From positions 1 through 64,000 of the forward strand of contig CAVXZL010000009.1 in NCBI GenBank assembly GCA_963766345.1: a DNA stretch of 64,000 nt, given 5' to 3'. Under the pieces are notes generated by a model that made no database searches, was not told the origin of the DNA, and saw only the letters and a list, made by a program, of their open reading frames with translations. Each line of letters starts with the position of its first letter. Within the stretch, counting starts at the first letter, position 1. The DNA is from DASVFB01 sp963766345 (lineage in GTDB: Bacteria; Actinomycetota; Thermoleophilia; Gaiellales; Gaiellaceae). A program made the translations under genes and the position numbers. Positions 37,338 through 45,538 of this stretch are shown piece by piece.

Positions 37338-38381
37338 GTGGTGAAGCGGACGCTCCTGCTGGTCGGGGTCGCGGCTCTCGTCGCGACGTCCGCCGCCTTC
37401 GCGAAGAAGGGCAAGAGCTACGACTGGACGTTGACCCCGACGGGATCCGCGGCGCGACTTCGCGGCCTCTCGGTCGTCAACGACAAGGTCGTCTGGACGA
37501 GCGGCAGCCTCGGCACCGTGCTCCGCACGACCGACGGCGGAAAGACGTGGCAGTCGGTCGGCCCGCCCGGCACGAGCACGCTGCAGTTCCGCGACATCGA
37601 GGCGTTCGACAAGGATCACGCGGTCATCCTCTCGATCGGCGAGCTCACCGACTCGCGCGTCTACGTGACGTCCGACGCCGGCGCGCACTGGACGCAGACG
37701 TTCACGAACACCGAGCCGGGCGCCTTCTACGACTGCATGACGTTCTTCGACAGGCATCGCGGCCTCGCGCTCTCCGATCCGCCGAACGGCAAGTTCCGGC
37801 TCATCGCGACGAAGGACGGCGGGATGACCTGGCAGGTCGTGTCGCAGGCCGGCATGCCGCCGGCGCTACCCGGCGAGTTCGCGTTCGCGGCGAGCGGGCA
37901 GTGCATCACCTCGCAGCACGGCCACCACGCGTGGATCGGATCGGGCGGCGGCGCGCAGGCGCGCGTCTTCCGCTCGAAGGACGGCGGCAACACGTGGCAG
38001 GTCAGCGCGACGCCGATGAACAGCGGCCCGACAGCGGGCATCTTCGCGCTCGCGTTCCGCGACAAGAAGCACGGCATCGCCGTGGGCGGCGACTTCCTCC
38101 TCCCCACGGCTTCCCCGAACGGCCGCGCGGTGACGTCCGACGGCGGGAAGACGTGGACGCTCGCCAGCGGGCCGAACGAGTACCGGTCGGGTGCCACGTA
38201 CGCGAACGGTCACACCGCGATCGCCGTCGGCCCGAGCGGCAGCGACGTCAGCACGGACGACGGCATGACCTGGACGAAGTTCGACGACGGCAGCTTCGAC
38301 ACCGTCGACTGCGCCGGCGGCGAGCATTGCTGGGCATCAGGCGAGCAGGGCCGCGTCGCCTACCTGGTGAAGTCGCACTAG
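37338..38381 (+). CDS. Secreted BNR-repeat (Ycf48-like) beta-propeller protein
   Basis: This 347-residue protein has a signal peptide at 1-25 (LLLVGVAALVATSAAFA). At least five Asp-box repeats are visible: TTDGGKTWQS, TSDAGAHWTQT, TKDGGMTWQVV, SKDGGNTWQVS and TSDGGKTWTLA. A final STDDGMTWTKF gives six. The repeats build a propeller of the sialidase/Ycf48 type. No enzymatic residues are recognised, so a scaffold or assembly role is likely. Two GTG codons, 37338 and 37341, are both possible starts. Confidence 0.82.
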   Translation: MVKRTLLLVGVAALVATSAAFAKKGKSYDWTLTPTGSAARLRGLSVVNDKVVWTSGSLGTVLRTTDGGKTWQSVGPPGTSTLQFRDIEAFDKDHAVILSIGELTDSRVYVTSDAGAHWTQTFTNTEPGAFYDCMTFFDRHRGLALSDPPNGKFRLIATKDGGMTWQVVSQAGMPPALPGEFAFAASGQCITSQHGHHAWIGSGGGAQARVFRSKDGGNTWQVSATPMNSGPTAGIFALAFRDKKHGIAVGGDFLLPTASPNGRAVTSDGGKTWTLASGPNEYRSGATYANGHTAIAVGPSGSDVSTDDGMTWTKFDDGSFDTVDCAGGEHCWASGEQGRVAYLVKSH

Positions 38382-38391
38382 GGTCGTCGAA

Positions 38392-39372
38392 CTAAGCGGC
38401 GCTGAAGCGAGCCGGCAGGCGCGAGCTGAAGCGAGCCGGCAGGCGCGAGCGCGCCATGTGCAGCATCGTCGTGAGGACGATCACGCCCGCCCCCGCAAGC
38501 ACGATCATCCCTTGCGCGGCGATCGCGAAAGCAGCCGCCTCGGATGCGTGGATCCCGGACGAGACGAGAATCGCGGCTCCCGCGCCGGCCTGAGCCACGC
38601 CGCCCGCAGGCGCGATCGGCAACGCGGCGGCCGAGGCCGAGGCGCAGAGAAAGCCCAACGCGAGCGGCATCGAGGTGCGGATCGACAGCGCATCGAGCAG
38701 AACGAAGACGGCCAGCACGCGGAGGACCCACGACACCACGACGAGCGACCAGGCGTTCGCAGCCTCGCGTGGCGTCGTCGTGTGCTCCGAGACCCAGCAG
38801 ACGAACTTGAAGCGCGCGATCCAACGATGCCGAACGAGCTTCGGCATGAACACGACCAAGGCGCCGGCGAGCACGCCCGCGACCGCGACGACGATCAGCC
38901 CGGCCTGAACCCAGCCGGTCGGCGCGGCGATCCCGGCGCTGATCGCGGCGATCGGCGTAAGAGCTGCGTTGTCGATGAGGCCGAGCAGGAAGAGCGAGAG
39001 GCAGATCGAGCCGATGCCGACGCGCCGCCCGGGGAACCTGCGCACGACGGAGATCCGCACGACCTCGTCCGCGCGGCCCGGAAGCGCGAGCCCGGTGACC
39101 GTGGCGGCACCGCCTGCCGCGGCGAGCGCGAGCGTGCCGGGGCGCTGGTCGTGGCGGAAGAGCCGCTGCCAGCCCCAGGCCTTGAAACCGAACGCTGCGA
39201 GGAACAGTCCGCCCGCCGCGAAGACGCCGAGCACGTCCGCGTGGTGAATCGGCCAGCCGCTCGCGACGAAGTGCCGCGCGGTCAGGATCCCGACGCAGAC
39301 GGCGATCACGCCGGAGACGACGTTGAAGGCGATCTTGGCGCGCCGCGTACCGAAGAGCCGAAGCAGGCTCAT
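38392..39372 (-). CDS. LPG synthase TM-like (UPF0104/flippase) membrane protein
   Basis: This 326-residue protein has about 8 TM helices, with the family motifs LALPGRADEVVRISVVRRF and ALPIAPAGGVAQAGAGAAIL. It resembles the membrane half of lysylphosphatidylglycerol synthase, and such proteins may move lipids. The C-terminal tail contains an exact 24-bp tandem duplication (38401-38448), encoding a repeated LPARFSSR-type sequence. ATG 39372 is chosen because the first TM then falls at about residue 15. Confidence 0.78.
   Translation of the reverse strand: MSLLRLFGTRRAKIAFNVVSGVIAVCVGILTARHFVASGWPIHHADVLGVFAAGGLFLAAFGFKAWGWQRLFRHDQRPGTLALAAAGGAATVTGLALPGRADEVVRISVVRRFPGRRVGIGSICLSLFLLGLIDNAALTPIAAISAGIAAPTGWVQAGLIVVAVAGVLAGALVVFMPKLVRHRWIARFKFVCWVSEHTTTPREAANAWSLVVVSWVLRVLAVFVLLDALSIRTSMPLALGFLCASASAAALPIAPAGGVAQAGAGAAILVSSGIHASEAAAFAIAAQGMIVLAGAGVIVLTTMLHMARSRLPARFSSRLPARFSAA
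38401..38448. repeat. Exact 24-bp tandem duplication
   Basis: Two perfect copies of a 24-bp unit start with GCTGAAGCGAGCC and follow each other directly at 38401-38424 and 38425-38448. The unit is in frame (8 codons) and lies inside the last residues of the UPF0104-like gene, which ends with the duplicated RLPARFS peptide. It may be a recent slippage event. Confidence 0.85.
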
Positions 39373-39484
39373 GCTTCTACCCAGCGGAAAGAGGCGCCCG
39401 GGACTAAAGCGAGTCCAGGCGATAACTCGTTGTATCACCTAGCCTCAACGGCCGCGTCACCCGAACGGGTATGCCGATCAGGCC

Positions 39485-40402
39485 CTACGTCGTGTCTTCG
39501 TCCGCTCTCTGGTCGTTCTTCCGGTCGTCGCCGGCCGCGAGCTGGCCGAGCCTGCCGCCGATGTTTCCGAGCGCTTGCGTCAGCTCGCTCGGGATGATCC
39601 ACATCTTGTTCGACTCGCCCTGCGCGATCTGCGGCAGCATCTGCAGGTACTGGTACGCGAGGAGCTGCGGGTCCGGGTTCCCCTCGTGAATCGCCTTGAA
39701 GACGGTGTCGATCGCCTTCGCCTGGCCCTCGGCCTCGAGCATCATCGCCTGCCGCTTTCCCTCGGCGCGCAGGATCGCGCTCTGCTTCTCGCCCTCGGCG
39801 GTGAGCACCTGTGACTGCTTCACGCCCTCCGCGGTGAGGATGGCGGCGCGCTTGTCGCGGTCGGCCCGCATCTGCTTCTCCATCGAGTCCTTGATCGACA
39901 TCGGCGGGTCGACGGCCTTCAGCTCGACGCGGTTCACGCGGATGCCCCACTTGCCCGTCGCCTCGTCGAGCACGCCGCGAAGCTGCCCGTTGATCTGGTC
40001 GCGCGAGGTGAGCGTCTCCTCGAGTGCCATTCCGCCGATCACGTTCCGGAGCGTCGTCACCGTGAGCTGCTCGATCCCCTGGATGTAGTTGGCGATCTCG
40101 TACGTCGCCGCCTTCGGATCCGTCACCTGGAAGTAGATGACCGTGTCGATGCTCACGACGAGGTTGTCCTCGGTGATCACGGGCTGCGGCGCGAACGAGA
40201 CAACCTGCTCGCGCAGGTCGATCATGTCGCGGACGCGGTCGACGAACGGCACGACGATCGTCAGCCCCGGGTTGAGCGTGCGCGAGTAGCGGCCGAGGCG
40301 CTCGACGACGCCGGCGCGGGCCTGCGGCACGATGCGAATCGTGCGCGCCAGCGCGACGAGCACGAAGAGCGCGACGACGAGGGAGACGATGAGAGCGATC
40401 AC
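39485..40402 (-). CDS. SPFH-domain (stomatin/QmcA-like) protein
   Basis: The protein has 305 residues. Residues 1-20 are a TM segment. The SPFH core follows with VPQARAGVVERLGRYSRTL, IDLREQVVSFAPQPVITED, VIGGMALEETLTSRDQIN and RVNRVELKAVDPP. A long coiled coil (about 180-240) is rich in LTAEGEKQ repeats, then an acidic tail. These proteins form membrane microdomain oligomers and are usually paired with NfeD, as here. A role in membrane-protein quality control is known for the family. Confidence 0.9.
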   Translation of the reverse strand: MIALIVSLVVALFVLVALARTIRIVPQARAGVVERLGRYSRTLNPGLTIVVPFVDRVRDMIDLREQVVSFAPQPVITEDNLVVSIDTVIYFQVTDPKAATYEIANYIQGIEQLTVTTLRNVIGGMALEETLTSRDQINGQLRGVLDEATGKWGIRVNRVELKAVDPPMSIKDSMEKQMRADRDKRAAILTAEGVKQSQVLTAEGEKQSAILRAEGKRQAMMLEAEGQAKAIDTVFKAIHEGNPDPQLLAYQYLQMLPQIAQGESNKMWIIPSELTQALGNIGGRLGQLAAGDDRKNDQRADEDTT

Positions 40403-40411
40403 GTTGTTCTC

Positions 40412-40834
40412 CTATTCGTAGACGAGTGCGGTCGCACCTTCGATCTTCGCGACCTCGACGCGTGCCCCCGGCTCGAGCACCTGGTCGTTCATGTACGCGC
40501 GTGCAGACCATTCCTCGCCGCCGATGCGCACGCGCCCGCCGTCGGCGTCGACGCGCTCGAGCACCGTTGCGCGTGCGCCGATGAGAGCGGCCGTCCCGGT
40601 ACGCGTCAGCGCGGGCATGTGCAGGTGCGAGCGCGCAATCGGGCGCAGGACCGCCAGCGACGCGATCGTGCCCGCGATGAAGACGAGTACCTGCACCCAC
40701 GCGGGGGCGAAGAACGACACGAAGAGCGCCGGCAGCGTCGCGAGCGCAACCGGGCCGAGAAAGAAGAGCCCGGGAGTCACCAGCTCTCCGAGTGCCAGCA
40801 GGACGGCGAGAATCGCCCAGATAACCCAAGCCAT
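40412..40834 (-). CDS. NfeD-like membrane protein
   Basis: This 140-residue protein has about 3 TM helices (AILAVLLALGELV, ALATLPALFVSFF, VLVFIAGTIASLAVL), then an OB-fold-like domain (about 80-140) with GARATVLERVDADGG and ARVEVAKIEGATALVYE. NfeD and the SPFH protein are a classical pair. It lies directly upstream of the SPFH gene (9 nt gap) and is probably co-transcribed. No NfeD protease domain is present, so this is the short form. Confidence 0.88.
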   Translation of the reverse strand: MAWVIWAILAVLLALGELVTPGLFFLGPVALATLPALFVSFFAPAWVQVLVFIAGTIASLAVLRPIARSHLHMPALTRTGTAALIGARATVLERVDADGGRVRIGGEEWSARAYMNDQVLEPGARVEVAKIEGATALVYE

Positions 40835-40838
40835 ATCG

Positions 40839-41528
40839 CTACCCGGATTCTGTCACCAGACCCAGCGCCGCGGGGAGCGCGCGGAGATCGGTGAGGCGCT
40901 GGGGGTGCTGCGGGAAGCGGTCGTCCCGGTCGACGAGCCACGCCTGCATGCCGACCGCGCGCGCGCCCGCGACGTCGTCCTCGGGATCGTCGCCGACCAT
41001 CGCGGCGGCGCCCGGCGCGATGTCGAGCTTCTCGAGCATCGCGCGAAAGATCGTCTCGTGCGGCTTCGTCTTCCCGTGGACGCGCGAGGTGAGGATCGCG
41101 TCGACCTCGATGCCGTGGTGCGCGACGAAGACGTCGAGGTCGCGGCCGGTGTTCGACAGCAGGCCGAGCTTCAGCCGACGCCCGCGCAGATCGTCCAGCA
41201 CCGGCAGCGCGTCCTCGAAGAGCTCGAAGTGGTCGGCGCGCTCCCAGGCGCGTGTCATCTCGACGGCGCACGCATACGTGTCGCCGGTGCCGCCCATGCC
41301 CTGGATGATCCGCTCCGTGAAGAGCACCCAGACCTCCTCGTCGTGGTCGAGCTCCGGGTGCCGCTTCAGCGTGGCGATCGCATCGCGGCGCGCCTGCTCG
41401 TACCGGTCGGGAACGAGGTCGAGCCCGAACCGCGCGCCGAGCTTGCGATAACCCTTGGGCCCGAGGTCGGGGCCGGGCTTCGCAAGCGTGAAGTCGACGT
41501 CGAAGACGACGCCCTCGAGCGCGCTCAC
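40839..41528 (-). CDS. HAD-superfamily hydrolase
   Basis: This 229-residue protein has the HAD motif VVFDVDFTLAKPG at residues 7-19 (Asp10, Asp12). LGLLSNTGRDLD is motif II, VHGKTKPHETIFRAML motif III with Lys and VGDDPEDDVAGARAVG motif IV. The FTLA instead of GTL(V/L) in motif I is slightly unusual. The helical cap lies between. The substrate is unknown. GTG 41528 overlaps the previous stop as GTGA, so it is coupled to the phosphotransferase gene. Confidence 0.83.
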   Translation of the reverse strand: MSALEGVVFDVDFTLAKPGPDLGPKGYRKLGARFGLDLVPDRYEQARRDAIATLKRHPELDHDEEVWVLFTERIIQGMGGTGDTYACAVEMTRAWERADHFELFEDALPVLDDLRGRRLKLGLLSNTGRDLDVFVAHHGIEVDAILTSRVHGKTKPHETIFRAMLEKLDIAPGAAAMVGDDPEDDVAGARAVGMQAWLVDRDDRFPQHPQRLTDLRALPAALGLVTESG

Positions 41529-42307
41529 GCAGCCTCCAGCAGCCAGCGCGCCGTTTCGACGTGGGTTCTGTTGCGCGTGCTGTCCTCCGTCCACGCCACC
41601 GTCTGCGCGATCGTCCAGCCGCGCGCGCGCTCTCGGTCGAGCGCGAGCTCCGACGTGACGCGATCGAAACGATGCAGGACATCGCGTTTCGAATGCCCGA
41701 GCTCATGCGCGCGCACGATCGGCGCCGCCGCGAACTCGCGCTCGCCGGCGAGCGGCTTCGGATCGATGACGAGCCACGGCTCGCGCTCGGCCGCGAGCAC
41801 GTTGCCGAAGTGCAGGTCCTGGTTCAGCAGCACCTGCTCGCCCTGCGTCGACGACAGCGTCTCGATCGCCTCGAGCGCCGCGGCGAGCAGGTCGGGCTCG
41901 CCGCTCCAGTCCTGCTCGGGGAGGTACTCCGCCCACCACGCTGCCTCGTCGGTCAGTGAGTGGAACGGCTCGCCCGCAGGCTTCCAGAGGCGCGGGAGCA
42001 GCCCGATGACGACATCGAGCGCCGCGTCGGGCTCCAGCGTCGAGAGCGGTGAGCCGGGCTCGCAGCGCTCGAGCAGGAGCGCGTAGCCGCTCTCGTCGCG
42101 GGCGAGCAGGCGCACGGCGCCGTCGCCGTCCCAGAGCTCGAGCGCGTCCGCCTCGTGCTCGTTCTCGCGGTGCGGCCGCAGAAGCTTCAGCACCGCGGGC
42201 GTGCCGTCGGGAAGTACGGCGCGCGTCGTGTGGCCGTCGACGCCGGGCGTGTACGGCTCGCCGACTGTGAGCGACCAGCGCCCGGCTGCTGCTTCGAGGT
42301 CCAGCAC
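41525..42307 (-). CDS. Aminoglycoside/streptomycin 6-kinase-like phosphotransferase
   Basis: This 260-residue APH-fold kinase has the catalytic NQDLHFGNVLAAE (Asp, Asn) and the metal-binding DPKPLAGEREF, close to streptomycin 6-phosphotransferase. AVLKLLRP carries the ATP-binding lysine. It may phosphorylate an amino-sugar or choline-like alcohol, and resistance to streptomycin cannot be inferred from sequence alone. I chose GTG 42307, which leaves a 24-bp gap to the divergent MFS gene. Confidence 0.78.
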   Translation of the reverse strand: MLDLEAAAGRWSLTVGEPYTPGVDGHTTRAVLPDGTPAVLKLLRPHRENEHEADALELWDGDGAVRLLARDESGYALLLERCEPGSPLSTLEPDAALDVVIGLLPRLWKPAGEPFHSLTDEAAWWAEYLPEQDWSGEPDLLAAALEAIETLSSTQGEQVLLNQDLHFGNVLAAEREPWLVIDPKPLAGEREFAAAPIVRAHELGHSKRDVLHRFDRVTSELALDRERARGWTIAQTVAWTEDSTRNRTHVETARWLLEAA

Positions 42308-42331
42308 GAGGCGTGACGATAGCTTTGGCCG

Positions 42332-43561
42332 GTGGAGACCGAAACGACTCCGCTGCAACGCGTGCGCGTGTTCGACGCGTTCCGCCACCGCGACTTTCGC
42401 GTGCTCTGGTCCGGGCAGGTCGTGTCGCTGATCGGCGATGCGGCGTTCTTCACCGCGCTCGGCTGGCGCGCGTTCACGCTCGTCGGGTCGTCGCGGCTCG
42501 GCATCGTCTTCCTCGCTCAGGGGATCGGGCTGCTGACCACGCTCCTGATCGGCGGCGCGCTCGCCGATCGCATCCCGCGGCGCACCATGATGATCGCGTC
42601 CGACCTCGCCCGCTTCGCCGTCGTCGGCGTGCTCGCCGTCTTCGACGCGACCGGGAACCTCACCTTCGAGCTGCTCCTCGTGCTCACGTTCCTGAACGGG
42701 CTCGGCGACGGCTTCTTCTTCCCTGCCGTTGGCGGCATCGTCCCGCTCGTCGTCGAGCAGGCCGCGCTTCCGTCCGCGAACAGCCTGATCGGTGTCGCGC
42801 GCTGGGGCTCGCTGGTCGTGGGGCCGGCGCTGGCGGCCTCGCTCTACTCGGCCACGGGATCGGCGGTCGTGTTCGCGCTCGACGCCGTGTCGTTCGTGGC
42901 GTCCGCCGCGTTGCTCTGGTTCGTCCGTCCACGCGCGGTCGAGCCCGAGGCGAAGGAGGGGACCGTGCGCGAGATCGCCGCCGGTGTCCGCTACGTCGCC
43001 GGGATCCCGTGGCTCTGGGTGACGATCGCGCTCTTCGCGGTGATCCTCATGCTCCAGCTAGCGCCGCAGCAGGTGCTGATGCCCGAGCTCGTCCGCGACC
43101 ACTTCGGCCGGGGTGTCGGCGCCTACGGCCTGCTGACGACCGCCTTCGGCGTCGGCACCGTGACCGGCGGGCTCGCCTTCGGTCAGTCGCAGCCGCGACG
43201 GCGGCGCGGGGTCGTCAACTACGCGTTCTGGCTGGCGAACAGCCTCGCGATCGCGGCCCTCGCGCTCTCGCCGTGGTTCGAGCTCGCGGCGTTCTTCGCG
43301 CTCGTGCGCGGCTTCTGCGTCGGGTTCGGCGTCGCGATGTGGGAGACGATGCTGCAGGAGCTGGTGCCGGTGCACCTGCTCTCGCGCGTGGTGAGCCTCG
43401 ACTTCTTCGGCTCGTTCGGGCTGATGCCGGTCGGGCTCGCGTTCGCGGCGGCGATCGCCGGCCTTGCGTCGGCGGGCACGATCATCGCCGGCGGCGCGCT
43501 CGTCTCCGCGACGATGATCGCCGTGACGATGACGCGCCCGTGGCTTCGCGCCGTGGAGTAG
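42332..43561 (+). CDS. MFS transporter (efflux-like, enterobactin-exporter type)
   Basis: This 409-residue protein has about 12 TM helices with the loop GGALADRIPRRTMMIASDL between helices 2 and 3. FRHRDFRVLWSGQVVSLIGD is the familiar N-terminal signature of the EntS/MFS_3-like exporters, and LNGLGDGFFFPAVGGIVP also fits. It could export a drug or small metabolite. The start is GTG 42332, divergent from the APH-like kinase. A kinase-plus-exporter pair is a common resistance or metabolite-handling arrangement, which is inference here. Confidence 0.85.
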   Translation: METETTPLQRVRVFDAFRHRDFRVLWSGQVVSLIGDAAFFTALGWRAFTLVGSSRLGIVFLAQGIGLLTTLLIGGALADRIPRRTMMIASDLARFAVVGVLAVFDATGNLTFELLLVLTFLNGLGDGFFFPAVGGIVPLVVEQAALPSANSLIGVARWGSLVVGPALAASLYSATGSAVVFALDAVSFVASAALLWFVRPRAVEPEAKEGTVREIAAGVRYVAGIPWLWVTIALFAVILMLQLAPQQVLMPELVRDHFGRGVGAYGLLTTAFGVGTVTGGLAFGQSQPRRRRGVVNYAFWLANSLAIAALALSPWFELAAFFALVRGFCVGFGVAMWETMLQELVPVHLLSRVVSLDFFGSFGLMPVGLAFAAAIAGLASAGTIIAGGALVSATMIAVTMTRPWLRAVE

Positions 43562-43599
43562 CGCGTTTGCGCCGTCCGAGCGCGGGAAGTTGCCTGCGC

Positions 43600-43610
43600 A
43601 AGGAGGTGAT
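43600..43610 (+). promoter_or_regulatory. Unusually strong ribosome binding site before doxX
   Basis: AAGGAGGTGAT is complementary over 11 bases to the anti-Shine-Dalgarno end of 16S rRNA. AGGAGG ends 8 nt before the ATG at 43615. Most other genes in this window have weak or no site, so high translation is likely. Confidence 0.75.
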
Positions 43611-43614
43611 TCGA

Positions 43615-44202
43615 ATGGCCTACGGAATCCTGCTGCTCCGCATCGCGGTGGGAATGACGATGGCGGGGCACGGGGTGCAGAAGCTGCTCGGCTGGTTCGA
43701 CGGCCCGGGACTGACGGGCACGAAGCAGATGTTCCGCAGCCTCGGCTTTCCGGCCGCGGCGGTGATGGCGATCCTGGCCGCGCTCGCGGAGACGGGCGGC
43801 CTGCTGTTCGCCGTCGGCCTGCTGACCCCGCTGGCCGCCCTCGGCATCGCCATCGTGATGTTGAACGCGATCGGCGCCGTCCACTGGAAGAACGGCTTCT
43901 GGAACTCGTCGGGCGGCATGGAGTTCCCGCTCGTGCTGCTCGCGTCCGCCGTCGCAGTCGCAGCGACCGGCCCCGGCCGCTTCTCCGCCGATGGAGTCAT
44001 CGGCTGGGAGGGATCGATCAGCGGTCTGTGGTGGGGAGTCGGCGTGCTCGCGATCGCAGGCGCCGTGTCTGCAGCGACGCTGATGACCCGCCGAACGGAA
44101 GAACCGAAGCTCCAAGAAGAACCGCCCGAGCAGAGAGACGCCGATGCACCACTTGCCAGGGAGGCTGCGCAAGACAACGCTCTCGCGCAGCAAGGCCGCT
44201 GA
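43615..44202 (+). CDS. DoxX-family membrane protein
   Basis: This 195-residue protein has about 4 TM helices. LLRIAVGMTMAGHGVQKLLGW and ILAALAETGGLLFAVGLLTP are the DoxX signature. VHWKNGFWNSSGGMEFPLVL is the usual middle loop. The last 30 residues are an acidic soluble tail (EEPKLQEEPPEQRDADAP). DoxX proteins take part in thiol/redox balance in some actinobacteria, but their chemistry is uncertain. It has a very strong ribosome site and is followed by tRNA-Pro on the other strand. Confidence 0.85.
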   Translation: MAYGILLLRIAVGMTMAGHGVQKLLGWFDGPGLTGTKQMFRSLGFPAAAVMAILAALAETGGLLFAVGLLTPLAALGIAIVMLNAIGAVHWKNGFWNSSGGMEFPLVLLASAVAVAATGPGRFSADGVIGWEGSISGLWWGVGVLAIAGAVSAATLMTRRTEEPKLQEEPPEQRDADAPLAREAAQDNALAQQGR

Positions 44203-44244
44203 TGTACCCAAACGCGCCGCCAAGGTGGAAGGGGGGATCCTGAA

Positions 44245-44267
44245 GGGGGAAACCCAAGGTTTCCCCC
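44245..44267. terminator. Hairpin between doxX and tRNA-Pro
   Basis: GGGGGAAACC (44245-44254) and GGTTTCCCCC (44258-44267) form a perfect 10-bp stem with a 3-nt loop, placed between two convergent transcripts. No U-tract follows on either strand, so it is a weak or Rho-assisted terminator at best. A block of further G's (44231-44236) could extend the structure. Confidence 0.5.
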
Positions 44268-44277
44268 CTTGGAGACA

Positions 44278-44351
44278 TCGGGGTGCCCAGATTCGAACTG
44301 GGGACCTCTCCGACCCGAACGGAGCGCGCTACCAGGCTGCGCCACACCCCG
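44278..44351 (-). tRNA. tRNA-Pro (anticodon CGG)
   Basis: The 74-nt cloverleaf is complete on the minus strand. The acceptor CGGGGTG pairs with CACCCCG and the discriminator base is A. The D-arm is GCGCAGCCTGGTAGCGC. The anticodon stem CTCCG/CGGAG encloses loop TTCGGGT, giving anticodon CGG for codon CCG. The T-arm is CCCCAGTTCGAATCTGGG, with the invariant TTCGA. The 3' CCA is not encoded. It lies between convergent doxX and the ssb gene. Confidence 0.95.
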
Positions 44352-44440
44352 GGAACGGGCACAGACTAGCAACGCTCTCGTCACGTTTTCGCATCAGCGC
44401 GGCGGCTACCGTTGTCCGCATCGCAAACGAGGAGGTGGCG

Positions 44441-44782
44441 TTGAACAGCGTGAACCTGATCGGCAACCTGGCGACCGACGTCGAGCTCAAGGACGTGGGG
44501 CCCGAGAAGAAGGTCGCGACGTTCCTGCTCGCGGTCGACCGCGCGAGCCGCGACGGAGGCGCCGACTTCGTGAGCGTCTCGGCGTGGGACCGCCAGGCCG
44601 AGATCTGCAGCGCGTACCTCTCGAAGGGCGCGCGCATCGGCGTCGACGGGCGGTTGCGCAGCCGCTCGTGGGAGGACGCCGAGGGGAAGCGCCGCAGCGC
44701 GATCGAGATCGTCGCGAGCAGGATCGAGTTCCTCGACTCGCGGACCCGCGAGGAGGCGCCCTTCGAAGCGGTCGCGTCGTAG
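44441..44782 (+). CDS. ssb: Single-stranded DNA-binding protein (short form)
   Basis: This 113-residue OB-fold protein opens with the classic NSVNLIGNLATDVEL, then KVATFLLAVDRASRD, FVSVSAWDRQAEICSAYLSKG and RIGVDGRLRSRSWEDAEGKRRS. The normal C-terminal acidic tail ending in DIPF is missing, since the protein stops after REEAPFEAVAS. That tail recruits partner proteins, so this may be a second, specialised SSB. TTG 44441 is favoured because AGGAGG lies 5-6 nt upstream. A GTG at 44435 would add two residues. It is followed in the same frame by the Nif3-like gene. Confidence 0.85.
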   Translation: MNSVNLIGNLATDVELKDVGPEKKVATFLLAVDRASRDGGADFVSVSAWDRQAEICSAYLSKGARIGVDGRLRSRSWEDAEGKRRSAIEIVASRIEFLDSRTREEAPFEAVAS

Positions 44783-44794
44783 GATGCGCGGGCG

Positions 44795-45538
44795 CTGGCC
44801 CGTCGAGACGACATCATCGCGTTCGCCGACGATCTGCTCGACGTCGCGTCCTTTCCGGAGTACGGCCGTCCCGGCCTGCAGGTCGTCGGCGCCGACGAGG
44901 TGTCGAAGATCGCCTGCGGGGTGTCGAGCTCGCGCGAGTTGTTCCGGCGGGCGGGCGAGGCGGGGGCGCAGCTCGTGCTCGTCCACCACGGTCTCTTCTG
45001 GCGCAACGAGCCGCTGCTCGTCGACAGGCGGTTGAAGGGCCGGCTCGAGGCGCTGTTCGCCTCGAACCTGACGTTGGCCGCGTACCACCTCGCGCTCGAC
45101 GCTCACCCGGAGGTGGGCAACAACGCGCTGCTCGCCCAGCTGCTGGGCGCGACGTACACCGGCGAGTTCGCGGGCATCGGGGCGGCCGCACGCCTCGCTG
45201 AGCCCGCGACGGTCGACGAGCTCGCGCGACGCCTCGAGCAGGCGACGGGACGAACGCCGCTCGTCTTCGCCGAGGGACCGGAGCGCATCGAACGTGTCGC
45301 CGTCGTCACCGGTGGCGGAGGCACACGCCTGATCGAGGCCGCCCACGAGGGCTATGACGCACTCGTCACCGGCGAGCCCGAGGAACCGGCGCTCCACACT
45401 GCGAGGGAGCTCGGCATCCACTTCCTCGCCGGCGGCCACTACGCGACGGAGACGTTCGGCGTGAAAGCGCTCGCCGCGCGGCTAGCCGATGAGTTCTCCC
45501 TCGACTGGGAGTTCCTGGACGTCGACAACCCTGTCTAG
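44795..45538 (+). CDS. Nif3-like dinuclear metal hexameric protein (DUF34), CTG start
   Basis: This protein of about 247 residues belongs to the NIF3/YbgI family. ARRDDIIAFADDLLDVASFP opens the fold and LVLVHHGLFW carries two metal His. AAYHLALDAHPEVGNNALLAQ, VAVVTGGGG and the late GGHYATETFGVKALA give the other ligands. The function is unsettled. It is in the same frame as ssb and directly after the ssb TAG (44780-44782). No ATG, GTG or TTG occurs before residue 36, so CTG 44795 is the best start. The 3' end overlaps the convergent hydrolase by 57 bp. Confidence 0.82.
   Translation: MARRDDIIAFADDLLDVASFPEYGRPGLQVVGADEVSKIACGVSSSRELFRRAGEAGAQLVLVHHGLFWRNEPLLVDRRLKGRLEALFASNLTLAAYHLALDAHPEVGNNALLAQLLGATYTGEFAGIGAAARLAEPATVDELARRLEQATGRTPLVFAEGPERIERVAVVTGGGGTRLIEAAHEGYDALVTGEPEEPALHTARELGIHFLAGGHYATETFGVKALAARLADEFSLDWEFLDVDNPV

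Noticed and set aside
44441..45538. A single SSB-Nif3 fusion protein
   Set aside because: A TAG stop separates them and SSB has a complete OB fold. Readthrough is only a hypothesis, kept in the findings.
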